Translations under genes and position numbers: made by a program
Shown: in pieces, positions 1 to 6,569 of the stretch
Layout: every line of letters begins with the position of its first letter
Numbering within the stretch: position 1 is the first letter of the stretch
Source of the DNA: Verrucomicrobia bacterium TMED44
GTDB lineage: Bacteria > Verrucomicrobiota > Verrucomicrobiia > Opitutales > Seribacteraceae
Direction of reading: 5' to 3'
DNA: 6,899 bases
Assembly (NCBI GenBank): GCA_002168015.1
Contig: NHCX01000034.1
Span: forward strand, 1-6,899
Notes under the pieces: generated by a model
The model's database searches: none
The model's input: only the letters and a program-made list of their open reading frames with translations
Told to the model about the DNA's origin: nothing

Positions 1-351
1 CCGAAACACTCGCTCGTAAATTCAGCGTAACTTAGAGAGAGCTAAACGGGCAGTACCTTTTCCTACATATCCTACTTGCAAAGAACCATCTAAGTGAAGA
101 GATGCTTCGTCACCCTGCTTTGGAGAATTCCTATCAAAATGCATTCCTCAATAATGCGAAGAAAAGCGGGTATCGAAAAACGGGTGGTGCCTCATTTGCT
201 CCGCCATTGTTTTGCCAAACATATTCTAGAGGATGGGGCGGACATTCGGACGGCACCGGAACTCCCCGGGTATCGTTCCGTGAAGACTACCAAAATCTAT
301 GTTCATGTGATCAAAAACTTTTATAACGTAAGCCGATTCGAACCGCTTTAA
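1..351 (+). pseudogene. intI: Decayed integron integrase (IntI-type tyrosine recombinase), C-terminal part
   Basis: This is the C-terminal catalytic part of an integron integrase, the site-specific recombinase that moves gene cassettes between attC and attI; it is no longer intact. In the frame starting at base 3 the sequence reads TLARKF...REL..QYLF, which matches the IntI-specific 'ALARKYP..REW.WQYVFP' region, but a TAG stop sits inside it at 33-35. That frame continues to about 162, and the family similarity then jumps to the frame of base 1 ([15 protein letters not shown], then [19 protein letters not shown]) up to TAA at 349-351. Removing one A from the run at 162-165 joins the two frames smoothly. 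The box II H-x-x-R (193-204) and the catalytic tyrosine (298-300) survive, but the usual 'LLGH' is 'LPGY', so the second catalytic histidine is now tyrosine (271-273). The 5' part lies outside the window. Identification as IntI rather than another tyrosine recombinase rests on the REW/QYLF region. Confidence 0.82.
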
Positions 352-402
352 AAAAAGTTCGTATAAAAATTAAACTATTACGAGCAGGGTTTTGTCACCC
401 GT

Positions 403-444
403 TCAAAATTTCATCAAATTTAAATATATATTTTAAAATTTTGA
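403..444. repeat. AT-rich inverted repeat between two gene ends
   Basis: TCAAAATTT (403-411) and AAATTTTGA (436-444) form a perfect 9-bp inverted repeat around a 24-nt AT-rich loop. It lies in the 136-bp gap between the 3' ends of the integrase relic and the GH18-like gene. It could act as a weak bidirectional terminator, but the stem has only one G:C pair, so it may equally be chance in AT-rich DNA. The rest of the gap (352-487) shows only a small GGGT/ACCC hairpin (387-400) and no gene. Confidence 0.25.
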
Positions 445-487
445 TTAATATTCGTTAACGGGAATCAAATTATTTGCTCAGGCGAAC

Positions 488-1348
488 CTATCTCTTCTGC
501 TCAGAAATAATAGATGGTGAATCAGTACCATTTTGATCTTCGCTTTGTTTAATTCTTGAAATCATTTGCCAAATCTCTTTGGTTCTCCATTTGGAATCTT
601 TTAGTTGAGCATCCCAAATGGCAAGACCAACGGAAGGATCCTTCGCGATCCATGCCAGGTGCTCCCGAACTGAAGCTTTCTCCCAATTGCTCGTATGACT
701 GGGAACTCCAATGAGAAGTTTGGAGGAATACTTTCCCGCGGCAGCTTTTAGGAAATCATACGATCTCCAACCCGTTGATTTTGATCCGGTTTCTGAATAA
801 CCCATTACATGAAGGGCATCAACATATGGAAGTAGCAACTTCCACCAGCCTTGGTTTGGTGCATTCCACTTGTATGCAAAGCTATCAACGGTTAGCTCCT
901 TTCCCTTCGCCTTAAGTGCAATGGATAGCTCCATAATAAACTTAACAAATGCCTTCTTATCGTCCTCACATTTCCCTTTACCTTCAAAGTCGATGTCAAC
1001 CCCGTCTAGCTTTAGTCGCACGGTTTCAGCAACCAAGGATTGAATGCATTTTTTTCGATGCGTATCAAATGCATTTTGGGCTAAATCCCAGTTCCAACCC
1101 TCCCGGGTTCCATTATAGATGCATAGCAACACTCGAACATCGTGAACATTACCCCATTTACGAAAGTTTATAATGGTTGAATCATTAATTGGCTTAAAAT
1201 TATCAACTAACTCAATTTGACCCTTAATGGTAGGACGCCAAAACTGAAGGCCCAAGTGAGTAAGTCCATTTTTCATTCCCATCTCCTCAAATGACTCATT
1301 CAACCGATCCAAGCAAATGCTCGTCGCATAAGGGGGAACCCAAGTCAT
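488..1348 (-). CDS. Secreted glycoside hydrolase family 18-like protein (chitinase/ENGase type)
   Basis: A TIM-barrel protein of the GH18 family, which cleaves N-acetylglucosamine-containing glycans by substrate-assisted catalysis. Counting from the ATG at 1346-1348 (286 aa), the hallmark DGxDxDxE motif is LDGVDIDFE at residues 114-122, with E122 the expected acid and D118/D120 the supporting acids. Further along are a strand with the M-x-Y motif (VMGYSE), a GVPSHTSNW strand, and a final strand with the conserved tryptophan (GLAIWDAQ). The barrel is small and has no visible carbohydrate-binding or anchoring domain, so the substrate (chitin, peptidoglycan or glycoprotein glycan) cannot be told. 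The given start is only the first ATG. It falls inside the first barrel strand (KISRVMTWVPPY), and the open frame continues upstream through a signal-peptide-like segment to the lpdA stop, so the real protein is very likely about 30 residues longer and exported. It lies directly downstream of lpdA, probably co-transcribed; there is no obvious functional link. Confidence 0.85.
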   Translation of the reverse strand: MTWVPPYATSICLDRLNESFEEMGMKNGLTHLGLQFWRPTIKGQIELVDNFKPINDSTIINFRKWGNVHDVRVLLCIYNGTREGWNWDLAQNAFDTHRKKCIQSLVAETVRLKLDGVDIDFEGKGKCEDDKKAFVKFIMELSIALKAKGKELTVDSFAYKWNAPNQGWWKLLLPYVDALHVMGYSETGSKSTGWRSYDFLKAAAGKYSSKLLIGVPSHTSNWEKASVREHLAWIAKDPSVGLAIWDAQLKDSKWRTKEIWQMISRIKQSEDQNGTDSPSIISEQKR

Positions 1349-1444
1349 TACTCGGGAAATTTTAACCTTCGGTCTTTCTACACTCTCTGCCCCTAAGGAA
1401 ACCAGCAGAAGAAACCAAATTATGAACTTCAGAATAAAATTTAT
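1349..1444 (-). other. Probable N-terminal extension of the GH18 gene (signal peptide) lacking a standard start codon
   Basis: Reading upstream in frame from the GH18 ATG there is no stop until the TAA of lpdA (1445-1447). The codons directly after that TAA read I-NFILKFIIWFLLLVSLGA-ES, a lysine followed by a long hydrophobic core and a small-residue end, which is a typical Sec signal peptide. The stretch then gives the residues of the first barrel strand. It contains no ATG, GTG or TTG; possible starts are ATA (1442-1444), ATT (1433-1435) or CTG (1430-1432). In another frame, an ATG at 1465-1467 inside the lpdA end opens MAKQYIFK and stops at 1441-1443. One extra A in the AAA run there would join it to this signal peptide. 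So this is a rare start codon, a start lost by mutation, or a one-base sequence error. Confidence 0.65.
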
Positions 1445-2839
1445 TTAAATATGTATTGCTTCGCCATGAGCGGCGGCAGCGGCTTCCGCTAAAGCTTCAC
1501 TCATAGTCGGGTGAGCGTGAATTGTTCCATGAATTTCGTCCACGGTGGCTTCCAATTTCATCGCCAACCCATACTCGGTGATCAACTCAGTAGCATCCGA
1601 TCCGATAATATGAGCCCCTAAAATCTCTCCGTATTTCTTACCAACAATTACCTTCACAAAGCCTTCCGAATGATTCACCGCTACGGCTTTCCCGGATGCC
1701 GCAAAAGGAAACTTACCGACTTTGTATTCGATACCTTCCTCTTTTGCCTTCTCCTCTGTTAAACCAATACTTGCAACCTGTGGCTGACAGTAGGTACAAC
1801 CCGGAAATGCATCAACTGGAACAGGTTGCGAATGACCAAACATTCCATTAACAGCCTGTATTGCACGATAGGTGGCAATATGAGCTAACCAGGGAGGACC
1901 GACAATATCACCGGTAGCATAAATTCCGGATTCTGAGGTTTCATAATTTTCGTCTACTTTCAGATAACCTTTCACAGTATCTATTTTTAGTTTTTCTGAA
2001 ACTGCACCATCAAGATTAGGAACTACACCGATTGCCAGCAAGAGGGATTCAACCTCTAGGCTTTCACTTCCCTGATCATTACCCAATGTAAGCGAAACGC
2101 CATTTTCTCCAACCTCCACCGAGTCAACACGGGTGCCAACCCGACAATCAATTCCCTGTTCAGCAAATGATTTATGCAAAGCATCAGATATTTCGGCATC
2201 CTCAACGGGCAGTACTTTAGGCAACATTTCAATCAGCGTCACTTTTGTACCGAAGGCATTTAAAAAATAAGCAAACTCTGCACCAATTGCACCTGCACCC
2301 ATAATCGCGATAGTCTTTGGCTGCTCAGTGATCGCCAAAGCTTCCCGGGATGTCATCACTCTCTTTCCATCAACTGCGATTTCAGGCAAAGTTCTGGGTT
2401 TGCAACCCGTAGAAATCATTATCTTACTTCCCTTCAAATAAGTTCCAGCTTTGTCGCCTTCCGTAATTTCTACCATTCCGGCAGCATGGATCATTCCCTT
2501 GCCAACTATGTATTCAACCTTATTTTTCTTAAATAAAAATTCAATTCCACCGCCCATTTGGTCTGCAACCTTTCGCGATCGACCCATCACTTTTTCAAAA
2601 TCAACCTTTATCTCCTCACAGCTAAATCCAAATACCTCGGAATGCAGTGCCGCCTGGTAGGACTCTGCGCTTTTTAAAAGAGCCTTTGAGGGGATACAAC
2701 CCCAATTTAAACATGTACCTCCAGCACGCTCCATTTCAATAACAACGGCTTTTTTTCCAAGTTGACCGGCACGAATACCAGCAGCATATCCTGCAGGTCC
2801 CCCTCCAAGAATAATTAGATCGTATGTATCTTCACTCAT
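1445..2839 (-). CDS. lpdA: Dihydrolipoamide dehydrogenase (E3)
   Basis: A flavoprotein that re-oxidises the dihydrolipoyl groups of 2-oxoacid dehydrogenase complexes and/or the glycine cleavage system, passing electrons through a disulfide and FAD to NAD+ in the cytoplasm. The 464-aa length is normal for the family. In order: the FAD-binding GGGPAG (residues 12-17), the redox disulfide in GGTCLNWGCIPSK (C43 and C48), the NAD-binding GAGAIG (181-186) with E188, the second FAD motif YATGDIVG with LAH shortly after, and the C-terminal interface with the catalytic pair H443 and E448 in HPTMSE. All key residues are present, so it should be active. No E1, E2 or glycine-cleavage genes are in the window, so its partner complex is unknown. 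The ATG at 2837-2839 fits the family N-terminus (the Rossmann strand begins at residue 6); no clear Shine-Dalgarno precedes it. Its base composition looks less AT-rich than purC on the other side. Confidence 0.97.
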   Translation of the reverse strand: MSEDTYDLIILGGGPAGYAAGIRAGQLGKKAVVIEMERAGGTCLNWGCIPSKALLKSAESYQAALHSEVFGFSCEEIKVDFEKVMGRSRKVADQMGGGIEFLFKKNKVEYIVGKGMIHAAGMVEITEGDKAGTYLKGSKIMISTGCKPRTLPEIAVDGKRVMTSREALAITEQPKTIAIMGAGAIGAEFAYFLNAFGTKVTLIEMLPKVLPVEDAEISDALHKSFAEQGIDCRVGTRVDSVEVGENGVSLTLGNDQGSESLEVESLLLAIGVVPNLDGAVSEKLKIDTVKGYLKVDENYETSESGIYATGDIVGPPWLAHIATYRAIQAVNGMFGHSQPVPVDAFPGCTYCQPQVASIGLTEEKAKEEGIEYKVGKFPFAASGKAVAVNHSEGFVKVIVGKKYGEILGAHIIGSDATELITEYGLAMKLEATVDEIHGTIHAHPTMSEALAEAAAAAHGEAIHI

Positions 2840-2867
2840 TTAAGAAATATTTAATAAACTTCAGTAT

Positions 2868-2896
2868 TTTCTAACAGTACTTACTTTTATCGTCAA
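2868..2896 (-). promoter_or_regulatory. Candidate sigma70-type promoter for lpdA
   Basis: On the minus strand TTGACG (2896-2891) is followed after 17 nt by TAGAAA (2873-2868), a good -35 and a moderate -10. Transcription would start near 2861, giving a leader of about 20 nt before the lpdA ATG. The call is by eye from consensus; AT-rich DNA produces chance matches. Confidence 0.45.
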
Positions 2897-2914
2897 CGAA
2901 ACGAAATTTCAATT

Positions 2915-2946
2915 TTGGTTACGCTTGAATAATTTCTCATTATAAT
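2915..2946 (+). promoter_or_regulatory. Candidate promoter for purC with perfect -10 box
   Basis: TATAAT at 2941-2946 is a perfect -10 hexamer 15 nt before the purC ATG. The -35 is weak: TTGGTT at 2915-2920 is 20 nt away, longer than the usual spacing, and TTACGC at 2919-2924 has a 16-nt spacing but few matches. A start about 7 nt after the -10 (near 2953) would leave a leader of roughly 9 nt, with no Shine-Dalgarno, so the purC message would be nearly leaderless. No purine-riboswitch-like structure fits in the space. Confidence 0.5.
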
Positions 2947-2961
2947 GCTTTATCACACAGA

Positions 2962-3957
2962 ATGGAAATTGACGCTCTGAATAGTAATAATGGATATAGG
3001 CAGAGGATTGAAAGTAACATTAACAATTGCCTCACCCTATCTAAAATTGATTTTCCAATGGAGTATCAGGGTAAAGTTCGGGATCGATATGATATAGGTA
3101 ATGCATATGCCTTAATAACAACTGATAGGCAGTCTGCTTTCGATCGCATCTTGGCATCCATTCCATATAAAGGGCAAGCACTCAATCAAATATCATCCTG
3201 GTGGTTTAGGAATACATCACATATTATAAAAAATCATGAAATTACTACACCCGACCCAAATGTAACAATAGCTCAAAAGGCACGACCATTCCCAATAGAA
3301 TTTATAGTAAGAGGTTATATTACAGGTAGTTCCAATACATCACTGTGGACGCACTATGAAACCGGCAAACGGGAATATTGCGGAATCACATTACCGGATG
3401 GACTGAAAAAAAATAGTAGACTCGAATTTCCAATTGTCACGCCCACAACAAAGGAAAGCAATCACGATAGACCTATATCTCCCATGGAAATTATCGCAGA
3501 TGGCTGGATGTCAGAAAATCATTGGAATGAATCATCACAAAAAGCTCTAGAATTATTTCGTTTTGGACAAAAGACAGCAGATAAAAATGGTCTTGTTTTA
3601 GTCGACACTAAATATGAAATGGGTCTAAGCCATAAAGATGAAATCATTGTCATAGACGAAATTCACACCCCAGATTCTAGCAGGTATTGGATCAGTAAAG
3701 ATTACGAAGAAAGAATCGCATCAGGAAATGAACCACAAAATATAGACAAAGAGTTTTTAAGATTGTGGTTTAAAAAACACTGCGATCCTTACAATGATAG
3801 AATTTTACCTCAAGCTCCAAAAGAATTAATAGTGGAGCTTTCGCTTAGATATATTTACCTCTATGAAAAGATTACAGGGGGAAATTTCCAGTTCGATGAG
3901 TGCGAAAATATTAATAAAAGAATAAATGAAAACATGAATCTTTATTTAAATTCATAA
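2962..3957 (+). CDS. purC: Phosphoribosylaminoimidazole-succinocarboxamide (SAICAR) synthase
   Basis: Joins aspartate to CAIR using ATP to make SAICAR in de novo purine synthesis (cytoplasm). The 331 residues contain the family motifs in order: GKVRD with the following tyrosine (37-43), TTDRQSAFD (53-61), FIVRGYITGSS (114-124), PTTKE (161-165), VDTKYEMG (214-221) and DEIHTPDSSRYW (232-243). It is clearly longer than the roughly 240-aa form of E. coli and Bacillus, and closer to the long form known from yeast ADE1 and several bacterial groups, with an extended C-terminus after the DSSR motif. The ATG at 2962 is the first in frame near the promoter and leaves about 30 residues before the core; it has no Shine-Dalgarno. 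The gene stands alone, divergent from lpdA, and ends 2 nt before the stop of the convergent plsC. No other purine gene is nearby. Confidence 0.96.
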   Translation: MEIDALNSNNGYRQRIESNINNCLTLSKIDFPMEYQGKVRDRYDIGNAYALITTDRQSAFDRILASIPYKGQALNQISSWWFRNTSHIIKNHEITTPDPNVTIAQKARPFPIEFIVRGYITGSSNTSLWTHYETGKREYCGITLPDGLKKNSRLEFPIVTPTTKESNHDRPISPMEIIADGWMSENHWNESSQKALELFRFGQKTADKNGLVLVDTKYEMGLSHKDEIIVIDEIHTPDSSRYWISKDYEERIASGNEPQNIDKEFLRLWFKKHCDPYNDRILPQAPKELIVELSLRYIYLYEKITGGNFQFDECENINKRINENMNLYLNS

Positions 3958-3959
3958 GC

Positions 3960-4565
3960 CTAAAGCTTTTTAATTTCATCCATAACTTGATCTGAAATAT
4001 ATTGATAGCGTTTTTTTGAACTCTCGCTTCCACCTTGAATATTAAAGGTAATTGGCTTCCCAATATTTAAATATAATTGCCTTCCTAGACGAGGTAAACA
4101 CTTCCCTTTACCCAAGATATTAAAGGTTCCATGTAAACGAGCCGGAATTACAAGGACTTCACTTTTAGAAACCAATAACCCCAATCCTTTTTGAGCGACT
4201 TGAATCACTCCATTTGGTGTTCTAGTGCCTTCTGGAAAGACTAATATTGGTTCCCCTTGCTTAAGGATTTTAAACACTTTTCGCAGTGTGCTAAGATCCA
4301 ATTGAGCACGATCTACCGGAATTGAATTAAGATTTCTAATCAGATGCCCTAATGGCCAAAAGAAAAGCGATTTCCTTGCAAAATAATGCAGGTTTCTTGG
4401 TATTTTGCATCCGACTGCAGGAGGGTCTAGGTAACTTGCATGATTGCACGCTAAAATAAAAGGACCCGTTTGGGGTATATTTTCCAAACCGCTTACCTTG
4501 AATCTATGAAAAATCTTTAAATATCCGAAGGAGATATTTTGGGCTAGACGATAAATAAAATTCAT
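3960..4565 (-). CDS. plsC: 1-acyl-sn-glycerol-3-phosphate acyltransferase (PlsC-like)
   Basis: A membrane-associated acyltransferase expected to convert lysophosphatidic acid to phosphatidic acid, the precursor of membrane phospholipids. The 201-aa protein shows the LPLAT motifs in order: NHASYLD with the catalytic H42 and D47 (HX4D), ARKSLFFWPLGHLIRNLNSI with the glycerophosphate-contact region (63-82), FPEGTR (110-115), and VIPARLHG (139-146). Moderately hydrophobic N-terminal segments are present but no long transmembrane helix stands out. Its ATG overlaps the cmk stop by one base (TAATG at 4563-4567), implying coupled translation, and there is no separate Shine-Dalgarno. It is the last gene of the tyrA-aroA-cmk-plsC operon. 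Acyl specificity cannot be read from sequence, so a related LPLAT acting on another lysophospholipid is possible. Confidence 0.93.
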   Translation of the reverse strand: MNFIYRLAQNISFGYLKIFHRFKVSGLENIPQTGPFILACNHASYLDPPAVGCKIPRNLHYFARKSLFFWPLGHLIRNLNSIPVDRAQLDLSTLRKVFKILKQGEPILVFPEGTRTPNGVIQVAQKGLGLLVSKSEVLVIPARLHGTFNILGKGKCLPRLGRQLYLNIGKPITFNIQGGSESSKKRYQYISDQVMDEIKKL

Positions 4566-5218
4566 TAAAAAGAATTCACAGACTCCATTACTATGTCATA
4601 AACTTCCTGTGCTGAATATTTCCCTGTATCTATTGAGAGTGCTCCCTCCGCACAAGCTAGAGGTGCATCCTTACGATTACTATCTATTTGATCTCTTTTG
4701 ATTATTGTATCCGATTCTCCATCGGTGTTGCGTCTTTGGATCCGAGTATTTATATCTGCATGCAAGAATACTTTTAAATCCGCATCAGGTAATATTTTAG
4801 TGCCAATATCTCTACCCTCTAAGATAACTCCGCTAAAATTCTCTCGTCTGGCTAAATTAATCTGAGAACGCTGGTAATTAAAAAGTGATTTTCTGAGGGC
4901 AGGTATAGCTGCAAAATAAGATACATTTTCGTTCACATTCTGACTTCTGAGATTTTCTGAAATAAAATTTGATTGGTTAATTACGATATATGATCGTTTT
5001 TTAATTATTTCTGATTCTATAACTACAGGATTTTCATTCACAAAATTAGTTACATTTTCAGGAGCTAGGCCTTGTTTCAAAAGAATACAAGTTAAAGCCC
5101 GGTAATGAGAACCTGTCTCCACATACAAATAATTATTTTTCTCAGATAACAAACTGGAAAGGGTAGACTTACCAGTACCGGCGCCTCCGTCGATAGCTAT
5201 AGTTATGAAGTCAGTCAT
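4565..5218 (-). CDS. cmk: Cytidylate (CMP/dCMP) kinase
   Basis: Phosphorylates CMP and dCMP with ATP, recycling pyrimidine nucleotides, including the CMP released by phospholipid synthesis. The 217-aa length is normal for bacterial Cmk. Visible motifs: P-loop GGAGTGKST (11-19), the CMP-site segment ETGSHYRAL (34-42, where most relatives have DTG or DSG), the R109 region of the NMP domain, EGRDIGT (134-140) with R136/D137 contacting the base and phosphate, and the lid region from RDQIDSNR to APL, followed by SIDT (195-198). The ATG at 5216-5218 lies 4 nt after the aroA stop, with a purine-rich GAAGAG too close to the start to be a normal Shine-Dalgarno, so translation is probably coupled to aroA. 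The D-to-E change at residue 34 is conservative and probably harmless. Confidence 0.95.
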   Translation of the reverse strand: MTDFITIAIDGGAGTGKSTLSSLLSEKNNYLYVETGSHYRALTCILLKQGLAPENVTNFVNENPVVIESEIIKKRSYIVINQSNFISENLRSQNVNENVSYFAAIPALRKSLFNYQRSQINLARRENFSGVILEGRDIGTKILPDADLKVFLHADINTRIQRRNTDGESDTIIKRDQIDSNRKDAPLACAEGALSIDTGKYSAQEVYDIVMESVNSF

Positions 5219-5222
5219 CTCT

Positions 5223-6569
5223 TCAAGTGGCAGATCCTACTCTTAAATTCTCAAGTTGTTCAAAGAAATCAGGATAGGTTTTTGAGCAGCAACCTGGATT
5301 CTTAATCTTCAACCAAGGTAAACCTTTGCCAAAAAGATCAAATGATCCAAGTATTCCAAAAGACATGGCAACTCGATGATCTTCATAAGTATCAATCGAA
5401 ACTTGATTCCGGGCAAGCTCCTTTAATTTATTTAAATCTGGCCTTATTTTAATACTATCCTTGGTTTCCAACACTTCTTGCCCTAACTTTTTAAGTTCAT
5501 TTACCATGGCACTTATTCGATCTGTTTCCTGTAATCTGGTGTGTGAAATTCCGTAAATTTCTAGGGGAGTTGAAAGTAATGGGCTAATTGCTGCAAGGGT
5601 AAGAAAAGTATCTGAAATGTCATTAAAATCATATTTCCCCCCTTTTAAAATTTGATCCCCAAAGGAAACCAAACCTTTTGATCCATTTTCTACTCTTGCC
5701 CCTTGATCTCGAAGAACTACTGAATACTTGGAATCACCCTGTAACATATCATCCCAAACGCCGATGACCTCGCATGATCCACCAACAATTTGAGGAAGTG
5801 TTAAAAAATAACTGGCGGCTGTTGCATCAGGTTCCACCAAGTATGCAAAGTTATCTTTCCGCTTATATTTAGCTACTATTTCAATCTCATTACTTCCGAT
5901 TTTACAATGATAAGTCTCGTCTCCACTAAATTTTTTTATCATCTGGCTAGTAATATCTAAAAAAGGTTTTGAGACTGTACCCTGAGGAAATGTGATTTTT
6001 CGGGATTCTCCTGATAAAGGAGCAATCATCATTAAAGCGGAAAGCATCTGGCTACTTTTTGAGGCATCTATTTCCCAATGGGAAGTTTGGATTTTTTTCG
6101 TTTTCATACGAAAAGGGAAAAAACCGTTCATCCTGAGGTAATTGACCTCAATACCTTCCGATTGAAAGAAACCCATTAACTCACCAATTGGCCTTTCTCT
6201 CATTTCCTCTGAACCATCTAAACTGTATTCAGCCTCATCCTGAACGGCCAACCATGCGGTCAGAAAGCGAGCGACAGTACCTGCATTACCCACCTCAATC
6301 TCTTGGTTTTTTACTGGTGCAAAACCGCCACATCCCTGAATTTCTACTTTCTTGGCTTCCCAGTCTTCATTTATTTGAATTCCAAGACTTTTAAGTGCAG
6401 TAATCATGAGTTCAACATCCTGGCTTTTTAAAACTCCATGCAAATCAACTTTACTTTCTAAAAAGCATGAAAGAAGTAGTGCACGATTGGATATACTTTT
6501 AGATCCAGGAATTACTACCGATCCCTTGCATTGATTAGTAAAAGGAGTAATTTCTAGGATCGAATTCAT
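5223..6569 (-). CDS. aroA: 3-phosphoshikimate 1-carboxyvinyltransferase (EPSP synthase)
   Basis: Transfers the enolpyruvyl group of PEP to shikimate-3-phosphate, the sixth step of the shikimate pathway to chorismate. The 448-aa protein has the two-domain fold motifs in order: PGSKSISNRA (K24, S25, R29), VGNAGTVARFL (93-103), DGSEEMRERPIG, SSQ (172-174), EPDATAASYFL (246-256), NDISDTFLTLA with the catalytic-type D320, RLQETDRISAM (E348, R351), EDHRVAMS (396-403) and SKTYPDFF (K430). All expected substrate residues are present. Where E. coli has proline 101 after GNAGTAMR, this protein has phenylalanine (F102). Its ATG overlaps the tyrA TGA (ATGA at 6566-6569), with a weak AAGGG about 6 nt upstream, so the two are translationally coupled. 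Pairing with tyrA makes sense because both serve aromatic amino-acid synthesis. Confidence 0.97.
   Translation of the reverse strand: MNSILEITPFTNQCKGSVVIPGSKSISNRALLLSCFLESKVDLHGVLKSQDVELMITALKSLGIQINEDWEAKKVEIQGCGGFAPVKNQEIEVGNAGTVARFLTAWLAVQDEAEYSLDGSEEMRERPIGELMGFFQSEGIEVNYLRMNGFFPFRMKTKKIQTSHWEIDASKSSQMLSALMMIAPLSGESRKITFPQGTVSKPFLDITSQMIKKFSGDETYHCKIGSNEIEIVAKYKRKDNFAYLVEPDATAASYFLTLPQIVGGSCEVIGVWDDMLQGDSKYSVVLRDQGARVENGSKGLVSFGDQILKGGKYDFNDISDTFLTLAAISPLLSTPLEIYGISHTRLQETDRISAMVNELKKLGQEVLETKDSIKIRPDLNKLKELARNQVSIDTYEDHRVAMSFGILGSFDLFGKGLPWLKIKNPGCCSKTYPDFFEQLENLRVGSAT

Noticed and set aside
102..326. Separate small protein in the frame starting at 102
   Set aside because: Its first part is the upstream-frame half of the broken integrase and its second half is out-of-frame translation of the catalytic core; it is not an independent gene.
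381..420. tRNA-like 3' arm (hairpin GGGT/ACCC followed by GTTCAAA)
   Set aside because: No cloverleaf, anticodon arm or acceptor stem can be paired around it; the similarity is superficial.
352..487. Possible attC/attI recombination site next to the integrase relic
   Set aside because: No RYYYAAC/GTTRRRY core pair with an intervening imperfect palindrome is visible; the AT-rich inverted repeat at 403-444 lacks these boxes.
949..1173. Plus-strand open frame opposite the GH18 gene
   Set aside because: It is antisense to a well-supported coding region, has no recognisable motifs and no start signal; the same applies to 2451-2660 opposite lpdA and 6188-6394 opposite aroA.
2945..2980. Upstream 11-codon ORF (ATG at 2945) overlapping the purC start as a leader peptide
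   Set aside because: Its ATG overlaps the TATAAT box and so lies upstream of the expected transcription start; it has no ribosome binding site or regulatory codon pattern.
3962..3969. AAAGCTTT palindrome as a bidirectional terminator between purC and plsC
   Set aside because: The 4-bp half-sites leave no loop and cannot form a stable hairpin; it is within the plsC coding end.
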